The position numbers and the translations under genes are program-made. Positions 25,872 to 34,847 of a DNA stretch of 64,000 nt are shown in pieces. Numbering within the stretch: position 1 is the first letter of the stretch; every line of letters starts with the position of its first letter. The notes beneath the pieces are model-generated. The model searched no databases. It was not told where the DNA came from and saw only the letters and a program-made list of their open reading frames with translations. The DNA is taken from contig CANDAE010000001.1 of NCBI GenBank assembly GCA_947382645.1, positions 62,001 through 126,000 on the forward strand. The letters are read 5' to 3'. The stretch comes from Suilimivivens sp009774465 (GTDB lineage: Bacteria > Bacillota > Clostridia > Lachnospirales > Lachnospiraceae).

Positions 25872-25900
25872 ATTTTATGTACAGTCACTTTGACCGTCAA
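25872..25900 (-). promoter_or_regulatory. fab operon promoter
   Basis: On the minus strand TTGACG (complement of 25895-25900) and TAAAAT (complement of 25872-25877) are 17 bases apart. The -35 lies inside the first FabT-like palindrome, so repressor binding would block polymerase directly. Confidence 0.75.
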
Positions 25901-25933
25901 ACATTTTGATAATCAAATTATTTGACGGTCAAA
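25889..25933. promoter_or_regulatory. Three phased FabT-like operators
   Basis: Three 13-bp palindromes stand in line: TTTGACCGTCAAA (25889-25901), TTTGATAATCAAA (25905-25917) and TTTGACGGTCAAA (25921-25933). Their centres are at 25895, 25911 and 25927, exactly 16 bp apart. The middle site matches the known FabT consensus (TTTGANNNTCAAA type). The first overlaps the -35 box and the other two lie upstream. The pattern suggests cooperative binding by three dimers. Confidence 0.85.
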
Positions 25934-25976
25934 GTATATAGCAGTTGTAAAAAAATGTCAATCCCTTTTTTATATT

Positions 25977-28253
25977 TTACTCCCTGTTTTTTAACACCTC
26001 CGCCGGAAGAATTCTGTCCACCCTCCTCATCAAAAGAGGGATGCTGAGCAGGTACAATACAAGAATTGCTGCAAAAAGCTCTGCATACATCCACCATTCA
26101 AAAGCAAGATTTAAGTTGACCGCCACGTTGGCCACCAGATAAGGATATGCCTTATCCATAAGAAGTTTGGACACTGGAATACTTACCGCCGCACTTAACG
26201 CTACAATCACCATGTTTCCATCTAAAAAAAGCCTTTTAATTTCTTTTTTCCGGTATCCGAAAACTTTCAACATGGAAATAGGCACAGCGCACCGGTCAAT
26301 CATTACTTTCAGCATCAGATACATGACAACCAGAAAAAGAAGCGCGGAGGCAATGGTTACCATCCGTATCATAGGCCACATCTTCTCCACAAAAACACCT
26401 CCGCTCTTTTCCACCGCCGCCTTTGAAGATACAGCATACAGCCTGCCGGAATCAATATCCAGCGCATGATCTGCAAACACCATATTATAATAGTCCTCTT
26501 TTTCATTCATCAGCTCCCTCATGCTGTTAATATCCATAAACACAAACATTCCTGCGGAATAAGGCACAATCCCCATTACATCAAAAACATAACTCTTATC
26601 CTGATTCTCATCCTCTAATGCAAAGGTATCCCCCTCTTCCAGTCCGTATTTGCTGGCCATAGCGGAGGAAATCATTACATGACTCTGCCCCTTCTCTACC
26701 GGCGCGTCAAAGTATGGGTTATCCGGATGGATTCCCAGCAGCACCACATCAAAATGATATCCAAGCACTTCTTTTTTCAGCGTCACCCCAAACGCTTCTT
26801 CCCCGCCTGCCGGCACAGTTTCCTCCGGATACTTATAGGTATACAGATATTCGTATCTGGTATCCGCCACACTTTCCGTCCTTACATGTTCACAAAGCAC
26901 GTAACAGTTTAAGCCAATCATGCAGACAAGCAGAGAAAGAAACATTCCCAAAAACACAGTAAGAGCAGTCCGTTTTTCCCTTATAAAATGGCGGATTCTA
27001 AATGCAGTGGTAAACTTCATTTTCCCAAGATTTATATTCTCTGCCTTTGCACTTTTTAACTCTCTGCGAATCAAAGCAAGCGCAGGGCGCTTTAATTTCC
27101 CGTATATTACCAGAAAATTTGTCAATGCTGCAGCTACCGGAGGCATAACAATACCATAGATCAGCAGATATGGTCTGTATACTACCGGAAAATCTGGTAT
27201 GGAAAAATAACGGTAAGTATCCTGCATCTGTACCTTTACCCCAAGGCTGCTGTAACCAAGAACCGTGCCAATGCTTCCCGCTGCCAGCGTAAGCAGCACA
27301 GGCAGTAAAAGATAGTGAAGCAAAAGCTCCTTTCTTTTTACCCCAAGGGCATATAATGTTCCTATAACCTCCGATTCCTTTTCAATGGAGTGCACGACGA
27401 AAACAGAGATCACATAGGCAAACAAAATAATCAGCAGCACACCTGCAAAGAGCCCCGTTGCCTTGTTGATTACAACATCTTCTGCCGCTGCTCCTATACG
27501 GATATTATCTTTTGCCGGCAGCAAATGTATCAGTTTTGAAATTCCGGAAAGCTCCCTGACACCATCTGCCGGCAGAATAAACTCCTGCAGCAGTTCTTTC
27601 AGTTCCCGATCAGTCAGCTTATCATTCAAACGGTACGCGTATACGTATTCTTCCGCCTGCAACCCTTCCTCTTTTGCTTTTAATGACTGATAATCTGCTT
27701 CTGTGACAAAAGCAGTTCCAAACTGACTGCTGTCCACCACATTGTCCGATAAATTCCGATATGGCGCATCATAATCCGGCGAAGTTCCAATTCCACACAC
27801 AGTAAAGGCCTCTCCTTCCACCCATATCTCGTCCCCGGCAGAGATGCCATTTTCCTCACAGTAACGTCTCTCCAGCAGGATTTCTCCATCCCTTTCAGGA
27901 AGCCGCCCCACATCCGCCCACACCCTGTCTATATCCTGCCTCAAAGACATTACACGAAGGACAGAGTCATCTTCCATCTCATAATCCAGATAAAAATGCG
28001 GCTCAACATCAATTCCCTCATCTGTTAATTTCTGCTTTTCCTGCCCATTTATTGGCACAAGAAGACTAAACTGGCCATCCTCCACAAATTGTTCTTTTGC
28101 CGCATCAGCACTCCCCAGCATAATCGTATCTGCCGCGGCAACCAGGCTGATCACAATATACATCCCCAATATAATCATCAATCCCAATGCCAGATAACGG
28201 GGAAGATTTTTCCAAAACTCTCTCAAAATCCTCTTCCTTAATACTTTCTGCAT
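25977..28253 (-). CDS. FtsX/MacB-family ABC transporter permease
   Basis: A 758-residue membrane protein. One N-terminal helix (YLALGLMIILGMYIVISLVAAA) precedes an extracellular MacB-like domain of about 220 residues. A group of helices with the FtsX signature (SVFVVHSIEKESEVIGTLYALGVKRKELL) follows, then a second extracellular domain and a C-terminal FtsX helix bundle (ISMLKVFGYRKKEIKRLFLDG). Such permeases act on lipids, peptides or lipoproteins at the membrane rather than classic import. It is coupled to the ATPase gene upstream (1-base gap) and likely controlled by the adjacent TetR protein. Confidence 0.88.
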   Translation of the reverse strand: MQKVLRKRILREFWKNLPRYLALGLMIILGMYIVISLVAAADTIMLGSADAAKEQFVEDGQFSLLVPINGQEKQKLTDEGIDVEPHFYLDYEMEDDSVLRVMSLRQDIDRVWADVGRLPERDGEILLERRYCEENGISAGDEIWVEGEAFTVCGIGTSPDYDAPYRNLSDNVVDSSQFGTAFVTEADYQSLKAKEEGLQAEEYVYAYRLNDKLTDRELKELLQEFILPADGVRELSGISKLIHLLPAKDNIRIGAAAEDVVINKATGLFAGVLLIILFAYVISVFVVHSIEKESEVIGTLYALGVKRKELLLHYLLLPVLLTLAAGSIGTVLGYSSLGVKVQMQDTYRYFSIPDFPVVYRPYLLIYGIVMPPVAAALTNFLVIYGKLKRPALALIRRELKSAKAENINLGKMKFTTAFRIRHFIREKRTALTVFLGMFLSLLVCMIGLNCYVLCEHVRTESVADTRYEYLYTYKYPEETVPAGGEEAFGVTLKKEVLGYHFDVVLLGIHPDNPYFDAPVEKGQSHVMISSAMASKYGLEEGDTFALEDENQDKSYVFDVMGIVPYSAGMFVFMDINSMRELMNEKEDYYNMVFADHALDIDSGRLYAVSSKAAVEKSGGVFVEKMWPMIRMVTIASALLFLVVMYLMLKVMIDRCAVPISMLKVFGYRKKEIKRLFLDGNMVIVALSAAVSIPVSKLLMDKAYPYLVANVAVNLNLAFEWWMYAELFAAILVLYLLSIPLLMRRVDRILPAEVLKNRE

Positions 28254-28254
28254 A

Positions 28255-28956
28255 CTATAAATCCTCCAATTCCGCTGCCGGAGTTTTCCGTTTGTTATGA
28301 TAATTTTTTATAATCTGCCCATCCTTTAGAAAAACTGCCTGATCCACCATATTTTTAATAGAGTTATTATGGGTAACAATGAGCATGGTTGTTCCATACT
28401 TTCTATTTACCTCCTCCAGAAGAACCAGTATGTCCCGGGACGTTTCAGAATCCAGAGCGCCAGTAGGCTCATCACATAAAAGCAGTTTGGGATTTTTAAC
28501 AAGCGCCCTGGCAATAGCGCACCGCTGCTGCTGGCCCCCGGAAAGCTGGGAAGGAAATTTATTCTGATGTTCAAAAAGCCCCAATGTTTTTAAAAGCTCT
28601 GTAAGATCCAGCGGTTCTCTGGAAAGATATTCACACACCTGAATATTTTCCCTGACTGTAAGGTTCGGCACAAGGTTATAAAACTGAAATACAAACCCCA
28701 GATTTTCCCGTCTGTAATCGGACAGCTTCTCCTGCGTCAGGCCACAGATTTCTTTTCCGTCCCCCCTGATGGAACCACAATCCATCCGGTCAAGTCCTCC
28801 AATGCCATTTAAAAGCGTGGATTTTCCGCTTCCACTGGCCCCCTGTATAACGCACATATCCCCCTTTTCCACCGATATAGATACCCCCTTTAACACCTGT
28901 GTAAAGCTTCCGCCCTCTCCATAGCTTTTCTTTAAATTACTGACTTCCAAATACAT
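28255..28956 (-). CDS. ABC transporter ATP-binding protein (MacB/LolD type)
   Basis: A 233-residue ATPase: Walker A GASGSGKST (about 39-47), Q-loop FVFQFYNLVPNLTVREN, signature LSGGQQQR, Walker B LLLCDEPTGALDSET and the H-loop VTHN. The sequence type (LTVREN, GALD) is that of the LolD/MacB branch that pairs with FtsX-like permeases. It forms an operon with the permease. A 19-bp palindrome lies 31 bases upstream of its start. Confidence 0.92.
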   Translation of the reverse strand: MYLEVSNLKKSYGEGGSFTQVLKGVSISVEKGDMCVIQGASGSGKSTLLNGIGGLDRMDCGSIRGDGKEICGLTQEKLSDYRRENLGFVFQFYNLVPNLTVRENIQVCEYLSREPLDLTELLKTLGLFEHQNKFPSQLSGGQQQRCAIARALVKNPKLLLCDEPTGALDSETSRDILVLLEEVNRKYGTTMLIVTHNNSIKNMVDQAVFLKDGQIIKNYHNKRKTPAAELEDL

Positions 28957-28986
28957 ATTTCCTTCCTCCCAAAAGTTTCATTCATT

Positions 28987-29005
28987 AACATAACATTGTT
29001 ATGTT
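28987..29005. promoter_or_regulatory. Palindromic operator upstream of the ABC genes
   Basis: AACATAACA-T-TGTTATGTT is a perfect 19-bp inverted repeat just upstream of the ABC ATPase gene. Its core ATAACA-N-TGTTAT recurs at 29707-29719 before the TetR gene. Binding by that TetR protein is inferred. Confidence 0.7.
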
Positions 29006-29066
29006 TGAGATTTTAAGACAGGCTATAAGACCTCACTGCCATATAGCCCGTTACCAACTTTACTTT

Positions 29067-29684
29067 TTATGTTTTTTTAACAAATGCTCCCACCCAGCCT
29101 GCCACAAGGTAAGCCACCATCTGTTCAATATCCTTTAATGCCTTTTCTTCGTCTTTCACATGTGTCAAAAGGTGGACAAAGGTATCTATCTGCATATGGG
29201 ATGCCCAGTGCAGAATATCCTTATCCGGCCTGGGAACTCCCTGATTTAAAAAAAGCTGTTCTGTCAGTTTATCATAATGCTGCTCCAAAGCATCTGCAAA
29301 CTGATCCACAATGGTCTCATAGACGCTTCCCTGACTTTTCGTCAACAAAATGAAAACCACATCATAATGCTGATACAGGTAATGTAAAATCTGTTTTGCA
29401 CTGTCAATATCCTCTGATGCATCACCAGATAGCGCTGTCCGGGCCTGGGTATCAATTTCCCTGAAAAAATGGGATTGAATAATCTCCATCAGCCCCTTAA
29501 GTGTTTCTTCCACAACTGCCGAAAGCAAATCTTCCTTGTTTTGAAAGAAAAAATATAAGGCTCCCGTTGTCACGCCCGCCTTTTTACAGATACTGCGCAG
29601 GGAAGCTTTCATATAGCCCTTTTCCAAAAATTCCTGCTTTGCGCATTTCAGCAGCCTTTCTCTTGTAGCTTTTTCATCAGGCAT
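29067..29684 (-). CDS. TetR-family repressor of the ABC transporter
   Basis: A 205-residue TetR protein. The N-terminal helix-turn-helix reads RERLLKCAKQEFLEKGYMKASLRSICKKAGVTTGALYFFFQNKEDLL (residues ~5-51). The remainder is a helical ligand/dimer domain with no clear ligand hint. MPDEKAT is taken as the start, after GGAGGG. The same palindrome core sits upstream of this gene and of the ABC operon, indicating autoregulation and control of the exporter. Confidence 0.85.
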   Translation of the reverse strand: MPDEKATRERLLKCAKQEFLEKGYMKASLRSICKKAGVTTGALYFFFQNKEDLLSAVVEETLKGLMEIIQSHFFREIDTQARTALSGDASEDIDSAKQILHYLYQHYDVVFILLTKSQGSVYETIVDQFADALEQHYDKLTEQLFLNQGVPRPDKDILHWASHMQIDTFVHLLTHVKDEEKALKDIEQMVAYLVAGWVGAFVKKT

Positions 29685-29706
29685 AAGGAATCCCTCCACC
29701 CTTTGC

Positions 29707-29719
29707 ATAACACTGTTAT
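29707..29719. promoter_or_regulatory. Operator upstream of tetR
   Basis: ATAACA-C-TGTTAT is a 13-bp palindrome 22 bases before the TetR start, in the short gap after mcrC. It shares both half-sites with the 28987-29005 operator. Confidence 0.65.
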
Positions 29720-29731
29720 CTTACATTAAAA

Positions 29732-31111
29732 TTACACGCTTGTAAATATTTTATCAAAAATTTTTCTCAGCATTTCCTTTGATTTTGTTTCATTTTCCCG
29801 ACAGGCAAATGGAACCTTAAGTATCTCAAGAGGGATGCATTTTGCTGCATCTGCTTCATCTATATAAATATCATACCGCACTTCCAGCGTCTCCATCTCT
29901 TCATTTTTATGAAGAGGATAGACAAGAAACAGTTTCTTTGCACCACGCTTTAGCGCATATACAGCCATCTGCTTCATATCACTGTCGCTGATTTTTAATT
30001 TACGGTTTTCCCTTACCCTGGAAAACCGTTCTATTTCTTTATACTTTGTATCAAGCACCACAATCGAATCGTCAAACTCCACAAGAATATCTTCTTTTAA
30101 CATAAAAGCATTTCCCAAAATCTCACCATCTACGACAAGCTCCGCAAGGTATTGACCGCCTGCCTGGGTTCTTACCCTGGCTTTTCCTGCCAGCATTTCT
30201 TTTATAAATCCACCGATAAATCCTTCAAATAATATCTCCGCTGGAAAAAGGAAGCAGAACGTTTCTGTCATGCCAATTTTGTTTGAACTTATTTTATTTA
30301 AAAGAAACATCCTGCTCATGCTGAGAATAATTCTGTAATTTCCATGCAGTGCACTTAAATGGACCTGATCGCAGTCATATGGCTTGCAGTTCACATTTGC
30401 CACATCTCCTAAAACCATTAAAATGTTTCTGATTATCTCCTTATTTGCAGCCTGATTGGTAATATTTAATAAAAACAGACAGGTACACTTAATGATTCTG
30501 TTTAATGCATTATCAAATACGAAACTGGAATAAGTATAATTCAGCTTGTCTGACTGTCCCTGAGGATATTTACGCAATGCATAATCCTTAAAATCAATAC
30601 GCCCCTTTACAAATGAGCCTGTTTCCGCAACATCTTCATACTGGTGATACCGCAGTCTGCCAATTGCCGCCTTTACATAATGCACATAGATTGTTATAAA
30701 CAGCTCCATTAAATTTTCTGCTTCCGACAATTCCCCTTTCATGGAAACAAAAGGGAAATTTAATTTGTCACAATAGCCAAGCCAGTACACCAGATTGTTG
30801 ATAAGGTCTTCTGTTTTTAAATGATCCGTATCAAAATCGTCCTCATCCTCTTTGAAAATCTTTGGAAATATATTTAGCTGTTCCCCTTTAAATGTTATGG
30901 TTCCAATATAATTTTGTAATTTTATCGCGTCTTTTTTATCAAAATCTATAAACTGCTGTCTGCTGGTAATCTGTCTGTCAGAATAAAAAATGGATCTCTG
31001 CTGCCAGTTTTCCTGTAAGAAGCTTTCCAGTTCCTCCATTGCGCCTTCTTCCTGCCAGGACTCTGGCAGCTTATTCAATTTGATTTTCGAAAACTCAAAT
31101 CCATTTATCAT
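29732..31111 (-). CDS. mcrC: McrC-type nuclease subunit of a McrBC restriction system
   Basis: A 459-residue protein of the McrBC 5-methylcytosine restriction family (McrC, PF10117). Its N-terminal part engages McrB and stimulates its GTPase; the C-terminal PD-(D/E)xK nuclease cuts DNA. Visible: TFKGEQLNIFPKIF near the N-terminus, RLRYHQYEDVAE...FVKGRIDF in the middle and the nuclease core DILVEFDDSIVVLDTKYKE, with Asp and the D-x-K pair. It overlaps mcrB by ATGA, so expression is coupled. Confidence 0.88.
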   Translation of the reverse strand: MINGFEFSKIKLNKLPESWQEEGAMEELESFLQENWQQRSIFYSDRQITSRQQFIDFDKKDAIKLQNYIGTITFKGEQLNIFPKIFKEDEDDFDTDHLKTEDLINNLVYWLGYCDKLNFPFVSMKGELSEAENLMELFITIYVHYVKAAIGRLRYHQYEDVAETGSFVKGRIDFKDYALRKYPQGQSDKLNYTYSSFVFDNALNRIIKCTCLFLLNITNQAANKEIIRNILMVLGDVANVNCKPYDCDQVHLSALHGNYRIILSMSRMFLLNKISSNKIGMTETFCFLFPAEILFEGFIGGFIKEMLAGKARVRTQAGGQYLAELVVDGEILGNAFMLKEDILVEFDDSIVVLDTKYKEIERFSRVRENRKLKISDSDMKQMAVYALKRGAKKLFLVYPLHKNEEMETLEVRYDIYIDEADAAKCIPLEILKVPFACRENETKSKEMLRKIFDKIFTSV

Positions 31112-33372
31112 TCGTTTTCCTTCTTCTTTATGCAGATTCTTCCCAAAACCTGGCTGTCGATTTCAAATCCCGTTCCGCCAATACATTCTAACGCCTTTCT
31201 GACCTTTGCCTCATCATCATAAAAATATTCATATAACAGCGGAATAATATTTCTGTTCATTATTTCTCCAAGCCGGGAAATATCTCTGCCTATAAAATAA
31301 GAGTGGCCGATGAGCAAATCTGTACTCCGCAGTTCTTTTCGGAGATATTGATTTAAACTTACCATCACACCCTTTAGCCCACTATCCTCAATCAGCTCCG
31401 AATCCGGTGCCATTTCCATAAAATCAAACCTCCGCCTGAGCGCAGCATCAATAAGCGAAATTGATTTGTCCGCAGAATTCATTGTACCAATAATATACAA
31501 ATTGTTTGGAACTGCAAATTTATCTCCAAAAGGCAGCACTGCAGACATCTGGTTAAACTCTCCCCACCTTTTGTCCTCTTCCACCAATGTTATAAGTTCT
31601 CCAAAAATCTTCGATATATTTCCCCGGTTAATTTCATCTATAATAATCACATAATTATTATTCTGGTCCGGCATTGCCTTATCAGCTATTTTCTTAAAAA
31701 TACCATCCGCAATCTCAAAACTTACGTTTCCCTCAACAGGCTTTGGCCTTATCCCCTGTATAAACTCCTCATACCCGTAACTTTGATGAAATGTGGTAAA
31801 TACAATCTGTCCCTTTTTTATGTATTCTTCATACTGCTTTCTTTTTTCTGCTCTTTCTTCGGCATTAACCCGGCCTTTTTCCGCCTCCCTGTTTTCAATG
31901 ACTGCAAGTGCATACTCTACCGTTGAATAGGTTTTTCCGGTTCCCGGCGCCCCGTAGATGATCTGATTGAGGGGATGGATTTTCTGATTGCGCGGCTTTC
32001 TTTCTGTGAAAATTTCGTCTGCCATTTCAACGTCCTTAACAACATTGTATTCATCTTTTTTCTGTTTCAAATCATAATAGTATTTATGATAAAGATATAA
32101 AAGATTTTCCGGCTTGGAAAAAGAAACGCAGGTAGTAAGCAGGCCTTCTGACTTGTCAGGCAGCTTTTCATTCTCTCCAAAGCACATATGCCAATTGACT
32201 TTTTTGCAATGAGCCATTGGTTTTTGCCTATCAAAAAAATATTGGCCGACATGATCTCCTAATGCAAGCAGTTTTTCTCCTTCCATTGCAACAAATACCG
32301 TATTTTCATTTGTTCTATAAAAATTTTGAATTTCCCCGGCTTTTCGAGATGCTGTTCTGGTATCCAAATGATAATATTCTTCTACCAGCCTATCATAAAG
32401 CACCGTTCGGTTAATATCACTGCCTGCAATATAATTATCCAATGAGTCTAATTTATTCCATCCAATCGCTGCGACTCCGTCCTGCCTCCACTTATCAAAG
32501 TAATTACCTGCACTGTCCGAAGTCCCAATCCTTGCAAACTGCTTAATATCACCAAACCAGTCAAAAGATGCATGTGCAAATGCAGGTGCAGAAAGATGTG
32601 CCAAATTAAAAATTTTAGCAAGCTGCCCTGAACGTCCATAATACTTTTGTGATGGTGTTATTCCGTAGGCATACAACATATGATTTTGCCACTCGTTAGA
32701 ATGCCATACGCTGAACTTATCTGGAAATATCATATGATAATACTTATGCACCCACGCAAGCTTCGCGTATTTTTTTATTTCTGTGTTCAAATCATCATCA
32801 AGCTTTTCATAATCCGCAATCGTTTCAAGCTTTGCCTCTGAAATAAGTTTTGCTCCACGTACAATACAGTCACGAATTTGTTTCCCTGATATTAAAGCAT
32901 CTGATTCTGATAATTCTATTGGGCTTCCCGGACTTCCTGTAATCCATACCCTGCCTTCCTTCTTCTGAAAAAGTCCGAATTTATAAGAAGAACCTCCTGC
33001 TATACTTCCAAAACACTTTCTGTTTTGCGCATGAAATTCTAGGTAATAGCACAAACTGTCATTTGTGCTGTCAGCAGTATAAAATAAAGTTCTTAACAAT
33101 TCATCCTCTGGAATTGCCATTAATTTTTCCGGTGAAAATCTATTTTGAAATTCCGTATAAAGACTTTGCATTTCTTCCGCTGAAACGTCGAATTGATAAC
33201 CAGTTTCTATCATATACTCACATATCAATTGTGCCGCTTTTTGATATTCGTCATTCAATGCGTCCGCATCAGCATTTACTGCTATATCGTTATGAATATT
33301 TCTCTGCTCCATAATTTTCTTGAGCTTTTCATTTATTTCTTTATTGATTATATTGCCTGCTTCATTTGCCAT
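31108..33372 (-). CDS. mcrB: McrB-like AAA+ GTPase with EVE/PUA-like reader domain
   Basis: A 754-residue motor subunit. Residues 1-280 are an unrecognised N-terminal region. Residues ~290-400 (YFDKWRQDGVAAIGWNKLDSL...VFVAMEGEKLLALGDHVGQY) resemble an EVE/PUA-like modified-base-binding domain as found in other McrB proteins. The AAA+ domain has Walker A GAPGTGKT (474-481), a Walker B IIIDEINRGN, the sensor-1-like TMNSADKS and the Arg-finger region ALRRRFDF; the sensor-1-like motif resembles the McrB MNTADRS signature. It translocates DNA or loops it to activate McrC. It abuts the upstream gene through TAATG. Confidence 0.88.
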   Translation of the reverse strand: MANEAGNIINKEINEKLKKIMEQRNIHNDIAVNADADALNDEYQKAAQLICEYMIETGYQFDVSAEEMQSLYTEFQNRFSPEKLMAIPEDELLRTLFYTADSTNDSLCYYLEFHAQNRKCFGSIAGGSSYKFGLFQKKEGRVWITGSPGSPIELSESDALISGKQIRDCIVRGAKLISEAKLETIADYEKLDDDLNTEIKKYAKLAWVHKYYHMIFPDKFSVWHSNEWQNHMLYAYGITPSQKYYGRSGQLAKIFNLAHLSAPAFAHASFDWFGDIKQFARIGTSDSAGNYFDKWRQDGVAAIGWNKLDSLDNYIAGSDINRTVLYDRLVEEYYHLDTRTASRKAGEIQNFYRTNENTVFVAMEGEKLLALGDHVGQYFFDRQKPMAHCKKVNWHMCFGENEKLPDKSEGLLTTCVSFSKPENLLYLYHKYYYDLKQKKDEYNVVKDVEMADEIFTERKPRNQKIHPLNQIIYGAPGTGKTYSTVEYALAVIENREAEKGRVNAEERAEKRKQYEEYIKKGQIVFTTFHQSYGYEEFIQGIRPKPVEGNVSFEIADGIFKKIADKAMPDQNNNYVIIIDEINRGNISKIFGELITLVEEDKRWGEFNQMSAVLPFGDKFAVPNNLYIIGTMNSADKSISLIDAALRRRFDFMEMAPDSELIEDSGLKGVMVSLNQYLRKELRSTDLLIGHSYFIGRDISRLGEIMNRNIIPLLYEYFYDDEAKVRKALECIGGTGFEIDSQVLGRICIKKKENE

Positions 33373-34130
33373 TAAAAGCTCTCCTCTTTTGTTATTTCGT
33401 CTATAATTTCCTGTGCATCTTTATTCAAGGTTACCCTTATATTTTCTTTGCTTCCTTTCACACAGACAAATCCGGCATATTCAAAATTTCCAAGTACATA
33501 GGAATGTGAAAGCTTATTTTCAATAATATCACCTGACATAAATTTAATCTGTCCTGCGCGATAAGCTGTAATCAATCTGTCCAGCTCTGCCTCTTCCTCC
33601 AGATTATCGTCACTGCGAATAACTGTATTTAACAGATACCATTCCCAGTAATTTAAATATTCGTACTTTTTTAATACTTTTAATGCTGCCCGCAACGGAT
33701 GAAGAATCTTACCATCCTCATTATAAGTATAATTAACAAGTACCTGCTGATAGTATAACCTGTAAATAGATTTGATCTCTTTCATTAATTCTTCGTCGTT
33801 CGCTTCCTGGTTTTCTCTCATCAGCTTTTCCGTTTCCAAAAGCTCAACCAAAGTGCGTCCATTTTCCGCATAGATGTCTTTTGCATTTGGAATCTTATAC
33901 GAATTTAGGGAGCCTTCTTTCAATATTCCAAAGGCCTCCATCATCCGTTTGATCGTACGTACCTGCCCTGTAGCAATTCCCAGCTTATCTGATATGTCCT
34001 TTTGCAGTGCAGGCCATTTTCTTCCCGCGACTTGCTTTTCATCATTTAAGACTGCTATTATATCCAGCATTTGTTCATGCAGTTTATCCGATATTTTTCT
34101 TCCTTCATACTTCCATCCCCTTAAGTACAT
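33372..34130 (-). CDS. Unknown winged-helix-like protein, first gene of the McrBC operon
   Basis: A 252-residue protein not recognised as a named family. The N-terminal part contains a helix-turn-helix-like stretch (WPALQKDISDKLGIATGQVRTIKRMMEAFGIL, residues ~39-70). The middle is helical (EIKSIYRLYYQQVLVNYTY, ALKVLKKYEYLNYWEWYLLN). The end is beta-rich (SHSYVLGNFEYAGFVCVKGSKENIRVTL). A faint likeness to the DNA-binding part of AlwI-type restriction proteins is possible but unproven. It shares a base with the mcrB start (TAATG) and has a strong promoter, so it is the operon's lead gene: a target-recognition or regulatory subunit is plausible. Confidence 0.75.
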   Translation of the reverse strand: MYLRGWKYEGRKISDKLHEQMLDIIAVLNDEKQVAGRKWPALQKDISDKLGIATGQVRTIKRMMEAFGILKEGSLNSYKIPNAKDIYAENGRTLVELLETEKLMRENQEANDEELMKEIKSIYRLYYQQVLVNYTYNEDGKILHPLRAALKVLKKYEYLNYWEWYLLNTVIRSDDNLEEEAELDRLITAYRAGQIKFMSGDIIENKLSHSYVLGNFEYAGFVCVKGSKENIRVTLNKDAQEIIDEITKEESF

Positions 34131-34187
34131 TGACTGCCTCCCGTAAAAATATATACGTCTACGATTTGTTCGCTTATTCGTAATCCT

Positions 34188-34216
34188 ATTATACCACGTC
34201 TGATGGTGATTACCAA
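34188..34216 (-). promoter_or_regulatory. Promoter of the McrBC operon
   Basis: On the minus strand TTGGTA (34211-34216) and TATAAT (34188-34193), 17-base spacer, about 58 bases before the first gene, which has a GGGAGG ribosome site. Confidence 0.7.
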
Positions 34217-34323
34217 ATCAGAACAGGAAACTTCTCTTTCTATATAATCCTCACAAACAGATATCTGAACTCGTAATTGCTTGTTATTATTCATTACTAT
34301 CTAAATCACACTTCCCAGGAACT

Positions 34324-34760
34324 TTAACACTTTATGCAATGTTCTCTAAAAGGAATCAATTTAGTCTTTGCTCATAATAGCCATAGCTTTTTCTCAAAAT
34401 CCGAACTGACCATGCAACCCAAAATCACTGATTTAGAGCGTATCATATCAAGCAATGCTCCTTTTTTCAATATCCCAGTTTTTACCACAAGCACCATCAT
34501 CTCGAATTATGCGCCACTCTTTCTCATAACTCCATTCAGGCGATTTTGAAGTAAGACTTTCAATAAAATTTCGTGTTGTGTCTGTTTCAACTGCATCTTG
34601 ATTAATTGAATTAAATTTCACTTTTCTATCAAAGTAAATAACAGGCACCGGAGAAAAGCCTAATTGTTTATTAATTTCCATTAATTCATATTCTACACAC
34701 ATTCCTCTATGGTTATTTGCATAATGCGCCCACATTAACAACGAGTCATATAAATCATTT
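34324..34760 (-). pseudogene. DUF2971 remnant with frameshift and internal stop
   Basis: The middle of a DUF2971 protein is open from about 34760 to 34448 and contains LLMWAHYANNHRGMCVEYE, FSPVPVIYFDRKVKF and PEWSYEKEWRIIRDDG. That frame ends at 34448. The expected C-terminus (SKSVILGCMVSSDFEKKLWLL, then AKTKLIPFREHCIKC) continues in another frame down to a TAA at 34324-34326, with an in-frame TGA between the two parts. The N-terminal third of the family is also missing. So the gene is broken at least three ways. DUF2971 proteins are often linked to defence or abortive infection, in line with the McrBC neighbour. Confidence 0.75.
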
Positions 34761-34847
34761 TGCCAGTTCCTCAAATGCTTTCCTATGCTTCTGTAATAAT
34801 CGGGTTGCCACATCCTCCAATGTTTCATTCAACCTAACAACTTGTTT
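34755..34847 (-). pseudogene. C-terminal fragment of an antitoxin-like protein
   Basis: In a different frame from the DUF2971 remnant, about 29 residues end ...LNETLEDVATRLLQKHRKAFEELAK before a TGA at 34755-34757. The ending resembles that of the intact small protein at 50098-50364 (EKVADQIFNKYGGAFEKLVE), a type seen in toxin-antitoxin operons. Only the tail survives. Confidence 0.5.

Noticed and set aside
25829..25900. Lys-rich N-terminal extension of acpP
   Set aside because: It is the purine-rich leader with ribosome sites; ACP begins at the ATG 25828 and a 24-residue Lys/Glu head is not found in ACPs.
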